Origin: Nymphaea colorata
Taxonomy: Eukaryota; Streptophyta; Magnoliopsida; Nymphaeales; Nymphaeaceae
DNA length: 64,000 nucleotides
Assembly: GCF_008831285.2 (NCBI RefSeq)
Contig: NC_045143.1
Coordinates: forward strand, 3,357,503-3,421,502
Reading direction: 5' to 3'
Part shown: positions 25,340-39,300 of the stretch, piece after piece
Layout: the number at the start of each line of letters is the position of its first letter
Numbering within the stretch: the first letter of the stretch is position 1
Notes under the pieces: generated by a model
Told to the model about the DNA's origin: nothing
Seen by the model: only the letters and a program-made list of their open reading frames with translations
Database searches by the model: none
Made by a program: the position numbers and the translations under genes

Positions 25340-25690
25340 CCATCCAACAAGGGAAGAGGGAGGGAGAGAGAGAGAGAGAGAGGGAAGCACGCTCTCCTCT
25401 CTGTTGTCTATCTGGACGCTCCCTTTTCTAGGGTCTTCTTTTTGGTTTCCCCCATCTGCCGTCCGCCTCTCCTCTCTCCAGCTCATCGTCTTCTTCCGGC
25501 GTCTTCTTCTTTGTTGAAGGAGAGGAGGCTTTTGGAGATGACGATCTGAAGGCCCGTTGTTTGCTGCTCGTTTATTGTTTTTTCTTCGTCGTTTCCACTT
25601 CACTTCGTAGATCGTTGTTGCCTCATTACGGATCGATCTCGGAAAAGGAAGCGGGAGGATAACTGCGCAGGAAGTAATAGGTGCAGGTTT
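25340..25690 (+). other. FATB 5'UTR exon (approximate), followed by a UTR intron
   Basis: A CT-rich leader runs from the TATA box to candidate donors near 25680-25690 (AATAG/GTGCAG or TGCAG/GTTTTT). The acceptor TCACTCAG at 26754-26761 lies 24 bases before the ATG. Arabidopsis FATB also has an intron in its 5'UTR. The exact donor is uncertain. The intron holds a (CT)n microsatellite at 26230-26251. Confidence 0.55.
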
Positions 25691-26785
25691 TTCTTTTTTT
25701 CTCCTTTTGCTTTCGTTTTTCTGGTGTTAGGACTCGTTGTGAAGATCATGCGTGAAGCTGCGTCGCAAGTTTTCGAATTTGTGCTTCTGATCTGCGCGTT
25801 TGATTGTTGTTATTTTTGTTGTTCGAAATTTCGGTGATCGAACGCGCTTGGATTTGTTCGTTTTGTTCTTGTTTTAGACGAGATTGAGCTTGCTGTTTTC
25901 CTGAAAAAAGTGTTGCACTCTGAAATCCGTCGGTTTTCTTTTCTCTTTTTTCTTTTTCCTTTTCCCCTGTTATTTCCATCTTTTTGAGGTGGGAGAAAAC
26001 AGAGGTGCATTTTTCTTATGATGTTTGTTTCAGGATTAGGCGCATTTGTCCTTTTCGTTTCTCATTTCTCTTCACGCTTTTGTTTATTTTCCTTTTTCTA
26101 CCATCTGTTTTTTTTTCTTTTCCGAATTTAGGTTTTATTATCCATTTTTGGTTGTTTATTCGTTCTGGAGAGCCCGAACCTTTTTTTTTATCGTTTCAAG
26201 AAAATGTAAAAGAAGGGGGAATGACATATACTCTCTCTCTCTCTCTCTCTCACCGTTCATGTTTTGTTTTTCTTCTTCCATAGAAATATTACAGAAATGT
26301 GAAAAACTTCATTCATATGATTGGATCTGTTTTTGAACTATTATTTTGTTTTTCAGTTGTAAACAAATTGTTATTTTGGTTGGTGATGATTTTTTTTAGT
26401 AATTTTTTTTTCTGCTCTTAGAAATGTCGCTGATTTGCTTTGTCCTGCTCTAAACCAAACTCATAGTCAAGGTTCTTCGACCTCCCGGTGCATTATATAT
26501 GATATTGATCGAGTTTGTTTCCGTTTCCTTTACCTTTTTGGAGCTCCATATTCTTTTCCTAGCTCATATATTTATTTTTGCTTTTGTGCCGGTATTGTTT
26601 TCATTTTTTGGCTTCTAAGCAGTCTGAATTATGTTTTTTTTCTTTTTTTTTTTTTTATCTGGATGAAGACTGCTTGCACAATTCTAAGTCATATTACTGT
26701 TTTTTTGAATACAGAGCTGCAATAGTGATCATCTGAGTTGTGATTATATGCTTTCACTCAGGGCGTGATTTCTGATAGACAAACA

Positions 26786-29700
26786 ATGGTTGTTGCTGCC
26801 GCTGCTGCCATTTTTGCTGCCGCCTCGGCCTTGTTTTCGCCTGATCCTCGCCGTGCAAAGCCCAAGGCAGGGCTTGCAGGTGGTCCCGACAATCTTGATA
26901 CACGTGGGATCAAATCAAAGTCTAGTAGTTCCGGAATACAAGTCAAGACAAATGCTCATGCTGCTCCAAAGATAAATGGCAGCAAGGTGCTGCTGACAAC
27001 GCCTGACAACGGAAAGGCAATTGGGTTGCATGACGTGGACACCGATGAAGTCCCCTCATATTCATCTTCCTCTCCGCAAGCAAGGACCATTATCAATCAG
27101 TTACCTGACTGGAGTATGCTGCTTGCTGCAATCACAGCAATATTTTTGGCTGCAGAGAAGCAGTGGGTCAATTTTGATTGGAAGCCAAGAAGGCCGGATA
27201 TGTTGATGGATGCTTTTGGACTGGGAAGAATTGTTCATGATGGTTTTGTTTTTAGGCAGAACTTTCCAATTAGGTCTTATGAAATTGGAGCAGACCGGAC
27301 TGCATCTATAGAAACGTTAATGAATCATTTGCAGGTAATATTCAAGAGTAAAGCAAATTAAAAATATTTCAGATTTTTTCATGCTTGTGTTACAGTTCAT
27401 TGAGCTGTTTTCTCAATCAAATAGGAAACGGCTCTTAACCATGTGAAATGTGCTGGACTCTTGGGGGATGGATTTGGTTCAACGCCTGAGATGTGTAGGA
27501 GGGATTTGATATGGGTTGTGACACGGATGCAGATTCATGTTGATCGATACCCTTCTTGGTGTGTACCTTGAAATTATATTTAGCATTGAATTTGGAAACT
27601 CTGTTCTACTTATAAATAGCTGTTTTTCTGATTTCTGAGATAGCTAGGTTCTTCGAATTTGCAAAAGGTACATTTCAAGCTGTTGTATCTAGATGTCATA
27701 TAATTTGGAGAAAGTATAAAATTAAAGACAGTTTGAGTTTTCTTTTTTATCCTGATGCTGCATGTTGTCTCCCATCTTCATGGCTCGCATGATCATGCTG
27801 ATTGTGGACTGTTCCTGTTTTGCTGGAACAAGTAGAGGTAGGCTCACATGAAAATCATAGCATGTTTATCTCTATGGATAGGGACATATGTTGTGTAATG
27901 CATCACATTCTCTTGTAGTTAACATTGGCATTCATGAGTGTGTGCCATGATAGCGAGCAGGCAACGCTTGTGCAGTTGATAGTGTTTGTTGGTGAATGAG
28001 TTGACAAGACTTGTATTTTTCATATCCCAATTTTTCACTATATTTTCATATTTCTTTTACAATTTCCCTTATTTAGGTAGACAGTAGGAACTACATTAGA
28101 AGTTCTTCTCAAGAATGGCTGAGAAGAATTTAACTGGTAATAGTTGTCCACAGAAAGCTGTTGCATCATTGCTTGGAAATTGAGTTTTTCATGAACCAAA
28201 TTTGAACTGAAAATATAAGCCGGCTCAAAATGCACATAGAGATTTTCTGTGCCAAGTTTCTAATTCATAATGCTAGTCATGAAGTTGTGTCTGAGCTTCT
28301 TAAATCCTGTAAGCATCATTAACTGCATAACTTTTTCGGTTCTAAATTGACCGCTTTTGAATCCTGTGTTATATCTTCCTCAAAAAGGCCGTGAGGGGAA
28401 AATATTTGTTTATTGATCGTAATGGAGGAATCTGTGGGGTTAAGCATGATATGTTTTGGGACTTACATCAATGAATATGTTCTTCAAATCTTTTATCATC
28501 AGTGTGAAGGACACTGTTGTTTATCGGTGTCCAGGAAAAATTAACTTGGATACACTTCTATTGCTACTATTTCCTATGGATTAAAAATTTAAGACATTTT
28601 TTTAATCAAGAATAAAGAAAACTATAGGTGCTTTGCGGTGAAGGAAGGCATTTGAGGTTGGTGACATGTATATCAGTTTTGAGTTCTGGTTTTTGCAACT
28701 GACAAGGATACCAAGGGATCGTTTGAATATTGGTTGGTACTGGACTTTCCAGTGGATAAAATTTGGGGCACCTGAATAGTTCTTGGATTCAGAAATTTGT
28801 ACTGCTCTTTCTTCTCAGTTCCCTTTAAATTGCATTCATCAAATGTGGTCCTCAACAGGATCAAGTTCATTGTCTGTATTTTGGCATTATTACTGTGTAT
28901 ATTTATATCTTTTCTGTCAATATTATCTTATCATTTTCTGTTTTTTTTTTTCCGTCTTCTGAAAATATTTATTATGCTATATAATTTTATCTCCAACTCG
29001 TGGTCCAAGTGAGTATCTAATCTACCATTGAGTTTACGTGCTTGAGTTTACACCATGATATTCTTAATGGGCTGGAACCGCTCTGCTTATAGTTGCAGAA
29101 TATAAGGAAGTGCACACTACTTTTTTCACGTTTTCAGGATCTTATCGTCATCCACCGTCCTCATTATGTGCATACCTAGCTGAGATGGTTCAGTTTATCT
29201 TTTACTGATGAGAAAGATGTCTTCAATCTTATTTTTGTCGTTTTTTTTTTCTCATTGCAACTTGACAGGCTCAATCATTATTGATTGTACAATGGAACTG
29301 TTTATGACATTATAGCTTGATGGTTGTAACTACCGTTGAAAGCATATATAATTTATTAGTACAATAGTACCAACTAGACAGATAACTGATGGTCCTGTCT
29401 GCCAATGCATTTGTTTCTCCATCTTCATGAAGTAAATTAGCTCACGTTTTTGGCACCAAATAATCGACCCGAATGCTATGCTTATGTATCTAACATCCAT
29501 AGAGACGTTTTTTATGTGGTGTCTAATGAATCACTTGCGATCCCGTGGACAATATATTTCATTGGCTTTCATTTCAAATTTTTTATTTCATTCTCCGTTT
29601 CTCGCAGGGGTGATATTGTTGAAGTGGACACCTGGGTTGGTCCATCGGGAAAAAATGGCATGCGGCGTGATTGGCTTGTGCGTGACACTCGTACTGGTGA

Positions 29701-31070
29701 AACAGTGACGAAAGCTACTAGGTCTGGATTTACTTTCTTTTCTTTTTCAAAAGGTCCGGGGGTGGTGGCTTGATCTCAAAATTTTCATGTAGGAAAGTAG
29801 AACCCTTCCCCCATTTTCTCAGTGTTGTTCTCACGCTAGCCTATTTGAACTTACAGGGATGAGGTTAGGTTGACTTTTGGTCATATTAATTGCTGGCCAC
29901 GGCAACCACTTCACTCTTGTTTATTCTGACAATCCGCAGAATAGCTGTTGTTGCGTTTGTGATGCGAATGATACATTTTTCCAACCAGTATGCAATTCTT
30001 GCCCATCTTTGGACAATCATCTCATTGCTGCTTTTATTTGTTTCTTTCAGTGTTTGGGTGATGATGAACAAGAAAACAAGGAGACTCTCAAAAATTCCAG
30101 ATGAAGTGAGGGGAGAAATAGGGCCATATTTTGTACAGGATGGACCCATCATTGATGAGGATGGCAGGAAATTACCCAAACTTGATGACAGCACTGCAGG
30201 TCATATCCGAACTGGCCTAATGGTAAGTTGGAGAAGTGAAATAGCCATATCGAGTTTACTCTTCTCTCCTCTTCATGCCACCCATTGACCTGGTATGACC
30301 AGACGTGCTTGTCAGATTGTGCTGTGGGTTAACTCGTCATTCCACTTGATGCAATAGTTGGCCTGTGAATCTGTTCTAGTTAGAACTCAGCGAAAGGGAG
30401 TCAGAAATTAGGGCCCATGTTTGTTGCACCTCTGATTGAGTGTAGTATGACTTTGTCTTCAAAATTTGCAGCCTCGTTGGTACGATCTGGATGTCAATCA
30501 GCATGTTAACAACGTCAAATACATAGGCTGGATACTCGAGGTAACTCCTCTCCTTCTCATGGCTTCTAGGTAGCTTTTATTGTTGGTGTCTGTTGTCTTT
30601 CTGGAAACCGCCGGACCGATCAGACGTCTGTTGCTCATTAAATAGCATGTACCATATATCAGAACCGTGCCAAAATTTCTGCAGGAACTTCCAGGCTGAT
30701 CAATTTTTTTTTCCCTGAGGCCATGCGCCTCCAGTTTGATTAAAACTGACAGAAACTTATCTAGTTGGAAAACAACTACCTGCATGAAGTTGGATTGTGG
30801 CTGTTTCTGTCGCTTTTTGTTAATTACAATTTTGTCTCTTTGTAGAGTGCTCCGATATCAATTCTGGAAAGCCACGAGCTGGCGGGGATAACCCTCGAGT
30901 ACAGGCGCGAATGTGGGCGTGACAGTGTCCTGCAATCACTGACCAATGTGTCGTGCGAGGAAGGCGGCACTGCTGGCATGGAGTGCACCCACCTTCTTCG
31001 ACTTGAAGATGGGGCTGAGATCGTTCGTGGCCGGACTGAGTGGAGAGCCAAGCCCAAGGCAGGCCCGTGA
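26786..31070 (+). CDS. FATB: Plastid acyl-ACP thioesterase FATB
   Basis: The coding exons are 26786-27334, 27425-27558, 29608-29721, 30051-30222, 30472-30540 and 30846-31070. All phases match and give 420 aa, normal for FATB; the internal exon sizes (134, 114, 172, 69) fit the conserved gene structure. FATB hydrolyses saturated acyl-ACP (mainly 16:0) in the stroma and releases fatty acids for export. The first ~60 residues form an Ala/Ser/Lys-rich transit peptide; a conserved hydrophobic stretch follows (LPDWSMLLAAITAIFLAAEK). Two hot-dog folds make up the rest. Catalytic residues are present: Asp330, Asn332 and His334 in DLDVNQHVNN, and Glu368 next to Cys369 in EYRRECGRD. WVMMNKKTRRLSKIPDEVR is a FATB-type signature, which argues against FATA. 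The ATG at 26786 begins MVVAAAAA, like the MVATAAA starts of the family; the ATG at 26765 is in frame but lies upstream of this conserved start. Confidence 0.97.
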
Positions 31071-31200
31071 AGGGTTGGTCATCCATCTTTCGTTCTCACG
31101 TCCTTCCTTGGCCAAGACCTCCACCGCCACCTACGCGCTTCACTCGTGTTGCTCATTCGCTTGCACTGCTCTGTAGAATCTAAAAATCTGTCCTCCGTTG

Positions 31201-31238
31201 CGTATATATATATATATATATATATAGATATATATATA
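31201..31238. repeat. (TA)n microsatellite in the FATB 3' region
   Basis: A TA run with one interruption (ATAGATA) lies about 130 bases after the FATB stop codon, probably inside the 3'UTR. Confidence 0.9.
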
Positions 31239-33030
31239 TTTCTATAGTTTCCTTTTTTTTTCTTCTTAATTGTTGAAAATCCGTGTAATTATTAGGCACT
31301 GTTTTTTATTTTTATTTTATTTTTTTAATTATTGTTGTTGCTGAAGGATTTAGAGGGGAAAGGAGAGAAGTTTATATATACATGTTATCTGGTCGTAAGA
31401 TGGGGTTTGGATGTTGACTGGGGAGGAGGTTCCTTCTTCATTTGTAACTTCTTAAATGATACTGTAGTTCCTTCATATCTCGCTATTGGGATGCCCTGGG
31501 CAAAAGGGAGGAGTAGGAGAAAAATGAAAGGTCTTGTTTTTCTTCGAAATTGTGTGAAAGACTAGTTTGAATTTTGAATTGTAAAAGCCATCTGGTTCGT
31601 TGCTAGTTCACTTCACCACGTCGACTTCCAAAGGGACGGGAGCCGTCTTTCCTGGCGAGTTTGCCTTCAAAGGTGCTATTTTTTAAAATAAAGAATGCTA
31701 GTGTCGGGTACGCCGAGGCGTCCGTGGAACGTCGTATTTGTTTGCTCACCAATATTGGCTCTTTTCATAAGCAAAGGTGCCATCGTTTGCCTTTTCTTTT
31801 TTCTTTTCATTCTAAACATCTTGGTAAACATTGTAAATATTTAATAAACCGAAAAAGTGGGAACTAACGGCGCCGCTGGGGTTTGGGCTACATGGGCGGG
31901 AACGATGGATTTCTCTCGATGCATGGGCTTAACGTGTAGGACGTGCGTCGTGAGTAAGGTGGTCAAAACATTCTATAAAGCAAGGATTTACAAATTTACA
32001 AATATTTTTATTCCAGCCGTTCTCATTAACAAGAGAAAATCCCTTTTGGCAACTTCAAATTCTCCTTGACAAATTTGGGGGACGGAACAGGCAAACCAGG
32101 AGGATGGCTCATGGCCAAATCATGCCGTTTCAAAGTGCATTGTCCGTTATCTCTTTAACAGCCTTTCTCGGCGACTCTGGTGTTCAATTAGAAAGAAAAT
32201 GGCGACACCCGGTGATTGAAACCAGTGCTTCGTCCGTTCAATCCGCCAACAAAGAAAAGCCTTTACCATGTGCCTTGTGAGCTTAAATGATAAGTTAATG
32301 TGACCGTAGATGGCCTAAGAGTTCCAATCTTTCGGTTTTCCTCGCAGACCATGATGACATTTTAACCAAGTCGATACATTGGCTTTGGAAAAAAATTAAG
32401 TCGGGAACGTCATTTACTGCTTCTTGAAGCCCTAAAACTGCACCAAAGTGTGCCGCAATCCATGTACGAGACTAGTACGACTGGGCCAAACTCAATATCC
32501 CTTCAAAGCTTCCCACCATATAAATTTCTGATCATTGTGTAATCCTATTTCTTTTTAAAACTTTTCAAGAGCAAGGCAGGATCCCTACCCTTAGAAATTC
32601 GAACAAAAAGTCGTAAATCTGAAACGGGCAAAATCCAAAGCATTTTCCGTGGGACTTCAGTAAACACCCATAATCAGAACCTACCATTTAAATCAGTATT
32701 GTTGGTGAAGAACGATGAGCTGGATTGATGGAAGCTGCACATGTTGGGCACCTGCTGATGTACACGATAATCATGTAACAAACATAATAAACATGTTTAA
32801 AAGTGACCAAAATTCCAGAAGTTTTCCATAAATTTCAGATGTAGTCTGCCCTTGCAGCCATTCAGTAACAAAGACAAATGTAGACAAACTTTGAAATTTT
32901 GGAGCACGAAGCTTTAGCAGGATTCAAATACCTAAACAGAGTTATCGTATAAAAAACAGAATTTTCTAGATCATGCTCATTTCATGTTGGTCTTTAATTT
33001 TACAATCAAGCGAAGGTACTAGGGCAGCCA
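31239..33030. other. Convergent intergenic region between FATB and the PRP38-type gene
   Basis: FATB and the splicing-factor gene converge here and their 3'UTRs occupy the edges. No domain-bearing ORF was seen in between. Confidence 0.5.
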
Positions 33031-33032
33031 TT

Positions 33033-36000
33033 CTATCTCCACGTAGCACCACCAAGCCTGATAACATCTTCACTGCTACTGTCCTTGACAGTGTGGTCCA
33101 TGCTGCTATCACCTTTTCGATCAGCGGAAGCATCTCCATACAGGTCCCTCAACTTTGCCAGATTGCTTGAAACTGCACTTTTTTCCTTGGGGGCATCCTT
33201 GAATGGACTTGAACGAACATCTGCACTCGCACTCCTGCCTGACATGTGAACACTACGACTCCGACTTCGGCTTCGGCTCCTGCTTCGGTGTCGAGAGACA
33301 GAATCACGGTGTCTGTCCCGGTCTCCTCTCTCATGATTGCGCATACCATTCTCTCTTTCTGGATACTTTGAGCGGTAAGAATCTCTGCCATCACGCTCAT
33401 ATCCATGTCTCCTGTCTCTGTCCCTTACTCTGTCCCGCTCTTTGTCACGGTCACGTTCCCTATCAAGGTCACGGTCACGATCTCTATCACGGTCTCGATC
33501 ATGGTCTCGGCTTCTCTCACGATCTCGATCATGGTCACGGCTTCTCTCACGGTCTCGATCATGGTCCCGGTTTCTCTCTCGGTCCCTATCAGAATCCCTA
33601 CGTTCTTTAGAATGAACACGGTCTTTATCAGGGGATCGGCGAATGTCAGTATTTTCAATCCTTTCACGTGGTGCTGGCAGAGTCCGACGAACAGGAGAGG
33701 AGTCTCTTGTAGATGCACGGTGTGGAGCACGCTGACCAAAGGACACAGAGAGGGCAGCTTTTACTGAAGGTGGCCTTCGGGCAGTGTCATCAGATCCATG
33801 GCGAGTAGCTTCTCCAGTGACTCCACTATGTTTTGTAGGAAGCTTCAACTTCTCAAGGTTAGTAACAACTTGCCGCATTACAGGAACCGGGATGCGCGGG
33901 AAGAGCGTGTCAAAGTAATACTGCATTTTTTAGTCCAAGTAAATCATTAACAACCAGTAATCCTTTTCTGAATTATCATCACTTTATCATCCAATTAAGC
34001 ATCTTATTGTTGTACATAAAATGACAGGAAGGAAAATGTAACAGCCATAGAACAATTGCAACTGTAACCTAAACAGATTAACCAGGCAGAAAAAATATCA
34101 ACAGAAGACTGAAGCTCCTTCTGGAACAGCCTTAGTTCCCTAGGTTCACTAACTCATATTGCATTATTTGCAAAGATCAATTAAGCCAAAGAAAAAAAGG
34201 CTGCAACCAACATGCAGCCTCAAACACAAAAGTATTGGCTGCTAATACGCAGTCCCTACCATTGGAATTAACAAAATAAAACAAGGTGAAATGTAAGGAC
34301 AATCTCCCAGCTAGGCAGCCTTGAGTTGAGCTTTGGACCCTTTCAGCATTCTTTGGTTTACTTCTTTATTCATTGGTTATAATAAAGCCCAGCGAAAGGC
34401 AAAAGCTGATGCAATGCTTAAGACAAGTGTTTCTTCACAACCATAAATATCTTTAACTGTAGTTCCAAACATGTAACACTCAGCTTTCCAACCAGGCTTC
34501 AAACGTTGTCACCAGTTTTGTTGGTCAAATTGCTGGTTATGAAAGACCCAAATTCCATTCCACAGGAAAATAAAATTTGAACAAAAATATGACAAGTTTT
34601 GATAAAATATAGGATTATGGACGCCACTGGCTATTTGGAGTGAAGCTGTTATCCCTCTTAAGCTATGTCTACTGGATAAAATAATCTAACAACCGAGCTG
34701 TAAAGAAGTGATACCCTAGAGACAAATGGCTGGGACCAGCATATGCATAACCCATGCAGAGCTAGGTCACCATTTCAATCACCAATATATCTCCGCCATA
34801 TCTTCCCATAAGACAGAGATCTATTTTTTTTTTTAAAAAAGACATAAATCCGCCTGGATTTTAGAGCCAACAACATAAATTCAATTATTGTTTATTCTGA
34901 AAAAGGCATTAATAGGAAGTGAAAATTGTGTTGCCTTGTAGAGACAAATGATGATGAAAACTTCCGAACTTAAGGTTGATCGGAAAATTGTCAAGAAAAG
35001 TGAGAAGGTGTAAGACAAGGTTCAAGACAGTCAACATCCTTAAATAATGTTTCACAAAACAATGGGAATAGATTGATTAGTGGGCTACCAATTAAAGACC
35101 ATTTGGTAACCCAGTATTTATCTCCAACAAAGCCGTAGCACAATAAAATTGAATATTTGATCACACATTCACCTACGAAGTGAGAAGTGCACTAGTAGCA
35201 TCTGAGTGAATGTTACCCAAACAAACAAATTATGACAACATAACCCCATCAGGATTTTGGATCAACTATCATTTGCAATGACTTGGTGTTACTAGGCATA
35301 AACAAAAACAATCGGCAGTGAACATTTCCAACAACTGCTAGGTGTGAGCCTGAGTGACATGACCCAAGTAACAAAAATTCCTTAAAACTTTAAAAGTAAT
35401 TATATAATGCCAAAGCATAAAAGAACTCAGAATTTTTAAATTCCCATACAACTGGAAGTAATGCAAAAGATTTTTCAACAAAACCAACATCGGCATTTCC
35501 AGTTGCCAGGTACAACATTCTAAACCGACTGTTCGTTTGATTTCCCTCCCGATATTTACTAGGATGCAATCCAACCACTTTAGCAAGAAACCTTGATCTG
35601 TGAACAATTTTAGCAAATGTACATGTCATAGATCAATGGGAAGTATCATGAACATATTGCTTTTTTGGGTTTTTAGACAAGTCATAGGTTATGCATATAA
35701 AAGAAGGTGCAGTTAAAAGACAGGAATGACAAATGTCCTATGAGAACAGGAAAATGTTAAAGCATTTCAAACTAAATAGTAGTTCAGAATTTGAATTTAC
35801 AAAAAAGTGTTTGTCAATAGTATTGCCTTGGAGCAAGCACTTTTACTCAAGAGCAACATTACAAACCTTACACAGTTCAGCAGATAGAAGCGTGCTCTCT
35901 TCTCGCAGTACGTCCACACCAACTGAGTGGCCCAGTCATTGACCAAAACCACTACATGGCAACTGCTATTGTGAACCATCAAATCCAGATCCAGATTATT

Positions 36001-38421
36001 GTGAAAGATCAATTCCCAGGATATTGCTACCCATTTTATTTTAACATTCAGTAGAGAGGAGGATCAGTCAAGCTCAACAATTTTAAGAACAGTCTGCACT
36101 TACATGCTTTCTTCTGTTACAGATAATAAGTGAAGTAGCTAAGTACTGACCTGGCCAAGTAGGAGATCACGTACATAGACACCCATGGTAGTCATTCGCC
36201 CATTTGAACCTGGAGAGAACTCCTGCGGATGACCAAGAAGATACCTGAATTTGCATGTGATACTAGCATTGACGTATGCTTTTCTAGGTTTCAGAAGTTT
36301 AGTCACAAAATTTGAAAAAGAATAAGTCTTCAAATTTAATGCAAGCAGAGACTGTCGTAAAAGTTAGAGAATCAACAAATGATGCTCACATTAAAAAACA
36401 GAAGAGTCAAAATGATTACTGTGAAGAAAAAGCCACATATGATATACCTCACCATAAAATAGCTTATGAAAATTGGAAAAAAGAAAACAGGCAAAAGAAT
36501 CTTGAAAAATTTTGCCTGATCTGTTTGGCCTTCAACCACTCAATAAGACATGGAACAAGCTCAAAACAGAACGAATAAATTAAACATATTAACGATAAAA
36601 GTTCCTTCAACCACGGTGCAACTACCTTACGAAATAGACATTGTGCCTATGGTTGCTAACTGGTCAGACTTATCCAATTACTTGCACAAACATGGATTGA
36701 TTTAGTCAAATCTGGTCCCAAAAAACAGGACTTAGACAGTAATCAGGTTCAGAATCCCCATCAACTAACCTAATCCAAATACAGGTCAGAGATAACACAT
36801 TGAAGGAAGATGACAAGAACAAAGAAAATTAGAAGGAAAGGGATAAAAGCAGAAGAAAAAGAATTAAAAAATTTAAAGAAGAAGAAGAAGAAAGTAGGAC
36901 AAGAACCTCATCTATATATGAAACAATCATTTCAAGTACTAGGGGTTATTCGTTACATGGAAGTTAATTGTTTTTACTTTTTAGTTTAGTGTTTTGGAGA
37001 AGAGGGCCCCCATACAAGCACAGTTTGGGGGAATGTTGCTTTTTCCATATTCAATAACAAGGAAATTAGCCGTTCGTAACGAAAAAAAAAAACAATATCA
37101 ATATCATGTCCTTAAAAAACTGAATGACCTAGCCATTTCCTAACTTCTAATTTATTTTCTCCTCTTCGGTTGGTAAATATTGCTACCCAACTCCCTTATA
37201 CCTTGCCAATAAGTTTCTCTTGGATAAAACTCCATTTCTCTTCCATAACATTTAACTTTTCTGCCACATTTTGGTTTCACCAGGGAAACACAGTAAACTA
37301 GTGTTGAAACTAGTACGTGGGACTAATATGGTGATCTTTAGCAAACATTTTCTTTTATGACTACCGATAGAAAATCAAGTAGTTGATAAACTAATATGAG
37401 ACAAAATAGAGCCTAGCACTCAAGAATTTGACAATCTTTTGACTGTTTCAGTTACCACTATGGCATTTTTCAATTTTTAAAATATACTCCTGCAACTAGC
37501 ATATTTCATGAAAAACTGATTATAAGACCTAGTAGACTTGCATATGATTGTTTTTTCAATTCTCAAGAATTCCTGTCTTCATGGTTGACAGTTGTTAACT
37601 AACGCAACTTTTGTAATATTAACAGATAAACACAAAACAGAATAGTAAAGGACAAAAAAATGCAATCTAAGGACGGATTTCTGTTGATTTTATAATGAAA
37701 CGTAGCACCCACAGTAGTTTAAATTTAAATTTATGGAAGTACCTCGTCATCTTTAAGATAAGGTTCAAACCAGCCCCACAGCGTCTTTGGCTCTGCAGCA
37801 TAGCGAAGGTAGAGGAACCCAACCTGCAGATCATGATATTACAATAATACAAAGTTACAGTATGGAGTGAACAAAAGAAAAAGTGTGGGCAGTTATATCA
37901 TCGACAAATTACAAGAACTAGCCCATGCACTATCACATAGCAGAAATACCACGAAAACAGATTGAAAATAATTAGACTCTGTTGGATGCCAAAGAGACTA
38001 CTTACTAGTGGATGGAAAAATATAAGCATCTTAAATCATTCATCACTTAATAAAATGTACGGACATGCTTGTACAGCATACACATATGATACTACGGGTG
38101 AATATGGCGAATCAGTGACAGAAGAACACTTACAGCTCTAATATATGGCGAATCAGGATGCTTCAACAATCCATGCATCTGCTTGACAGTGAGTTTCATC
38201 GTGAAAAACTTGTACAGAAGACAGAAGGCTGTAGAAGGCCCCCTGCAGTTGCCAGTCATCCACGGTTCCACATGATCCACTTGATTGTATATCTCATCAA
38301 TGACCTCATGGTAAGTCTTTAATCTATAAAGCTCCTTAAAGTAATCAGAGGAAAGAATGTTCATACAGAGAACCTTCTCCAACAAAGAATCAATTGGTTT
38401 GCCGGACGTCTGTATCTCCAT
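33033..38421 (-). CDS. Pre-mRNA-splicing factor 38B-like (PRP38 family)
   Basis: The coding exons, in transcript order, are 38421-38134, 37823-37743, 36222-36151 and 33920-33033. Phases agree and give 442 aa. The PRP38 domain occupies about residues 1-170 (LEKVLCMNILSSDYFKELY, EVIDEIYNQVDHVEPWM, GLLKHPDSPYIRA, GFLYLRYAAEPKTLWGWFEP, TMGVYVRDLLLGQYYFDTLF, PRIPVPV). The C-terminal half is charged: an Arg/Asp/Glu repeat tract around residues 250-320 and an RS tract (SRHRSRSRSRSRSRS) near 355-370, typical of the long 38B type. PRP38 proteins join the spliceosome with the tri-snRNP and are needed for its activation; a nuclear-speckle location is inferred from the RS region. The final exon is 888 nt and intron 3 is 2.2 kb. 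Confidence 0.96.
33493..33582 (-). repeat. 30-nt coding tandem repeat (RDHDRDRERS x3)
   Basis: Three adjacent 30-nt units encode ten-residue repeats of the type RDHDRDRERS inside the charged tail of the splicing factor. Units differ by a few substitutions. Because the unit is a multiple of three, gain or loss of copies would keep the frame. Confidence 0.85.
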
Positions 38422-39200
38422 AACTCCCTGAAGAAGCTCCTAGCTACTCGAAAAAATATGGATGAAGCTAGACGGAAGCTTAGAAGGAAAATGTGTCACT
38501 GCAGACGATTCTCGGTGACACAACTACTGAGGGATACGCACGACCCTTGACAAGAACCTAATCCGGAAGCAGCACAGACTGCAAACTGAACAACGCAGAC
38601 ATACGGATTCCCTTGTCGCTGCAAAAGCATAGCCCCTGAGTAAATGAAGTACCATTAGAAAGCTAGATAAAAGAAAAAAAAGAGCTACAAAATGCTTCAC
38701 ATTTTAAATCATTCGACGTCCCATGGTCCGGTCGCCCAATCATTAGTCATCTCTGTTGACTCAAAATGGGCACCCTGAACCACCCAAAATCCATACGGCA
38801 AAATGTCAAAGAAACGAAAAATTAGAAGATTCGATAGAGCAGCAAGAGACAGCAGAAAAATAATGGAAGAAACATACGTAAACCAATAACCCCCAATTTT
38901 TCCTCACTGCCTCTCAGCGAATAACCAAAAGGGCACGGTTTAAAACCCTAAAAATCACTAGAAAGACGAATAAACAGTAAAAAATGAGAATCCCCAGCAA
39001 CAGAACTCCAGAGAACCCTTCCCGATTTCGATAATGGACGGAAGCAACAGACAAGCGACCATTCTCAACAAAATACGAATCATGAAGAAATGTAAAATCA
39101 GCGGCTAAGGAAGAAACGCACAAGCCTAGCAACATCCAAGGTGATCCTTCGGACTAAGAACACTCTGAAAGAAAAAACCACAAGAGGGAAGAATTTTACC

Positions 39201-39300
39201 CTCGTCTTAGCGCGCTCTCGAGCGGGATAGAAAGAGGGCCAGAAAGAGAGAAGGCAAAAGAGAGAGGGCAAAATGATGGGAAAGGCGTCAAGCAATCGGG
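39201..39300 (-). other. 5'UTR exon 1 of the PRP38-type gene (approximate start)
   Basis: On the minus strand a CT-rich leader ends CGAGG before GTAAAA (donor at 39200). A telo-box-like AAAACCCTAAA lies near 38941 in the following intron. The remaining leader sequence runs to the ATG at 38421 and includes at least one intron whose acceptor I could not fix. Confidence 0.5.

Noticed and set aside
25013-25603. 196-codon minus-strand open frame
   Set aside because: It lies antisense to the FATB TATA box and CT/GA-rich leader; its Lys/Arg/Ser-rich product reflects composition and shows no domain.
33203-33767. Plus-strand open frames rich in His/Gly and Thr/Val
   Set aside because: They are antisense shadows of the Arg/Asp/Ser repeat region of the splicing factor.
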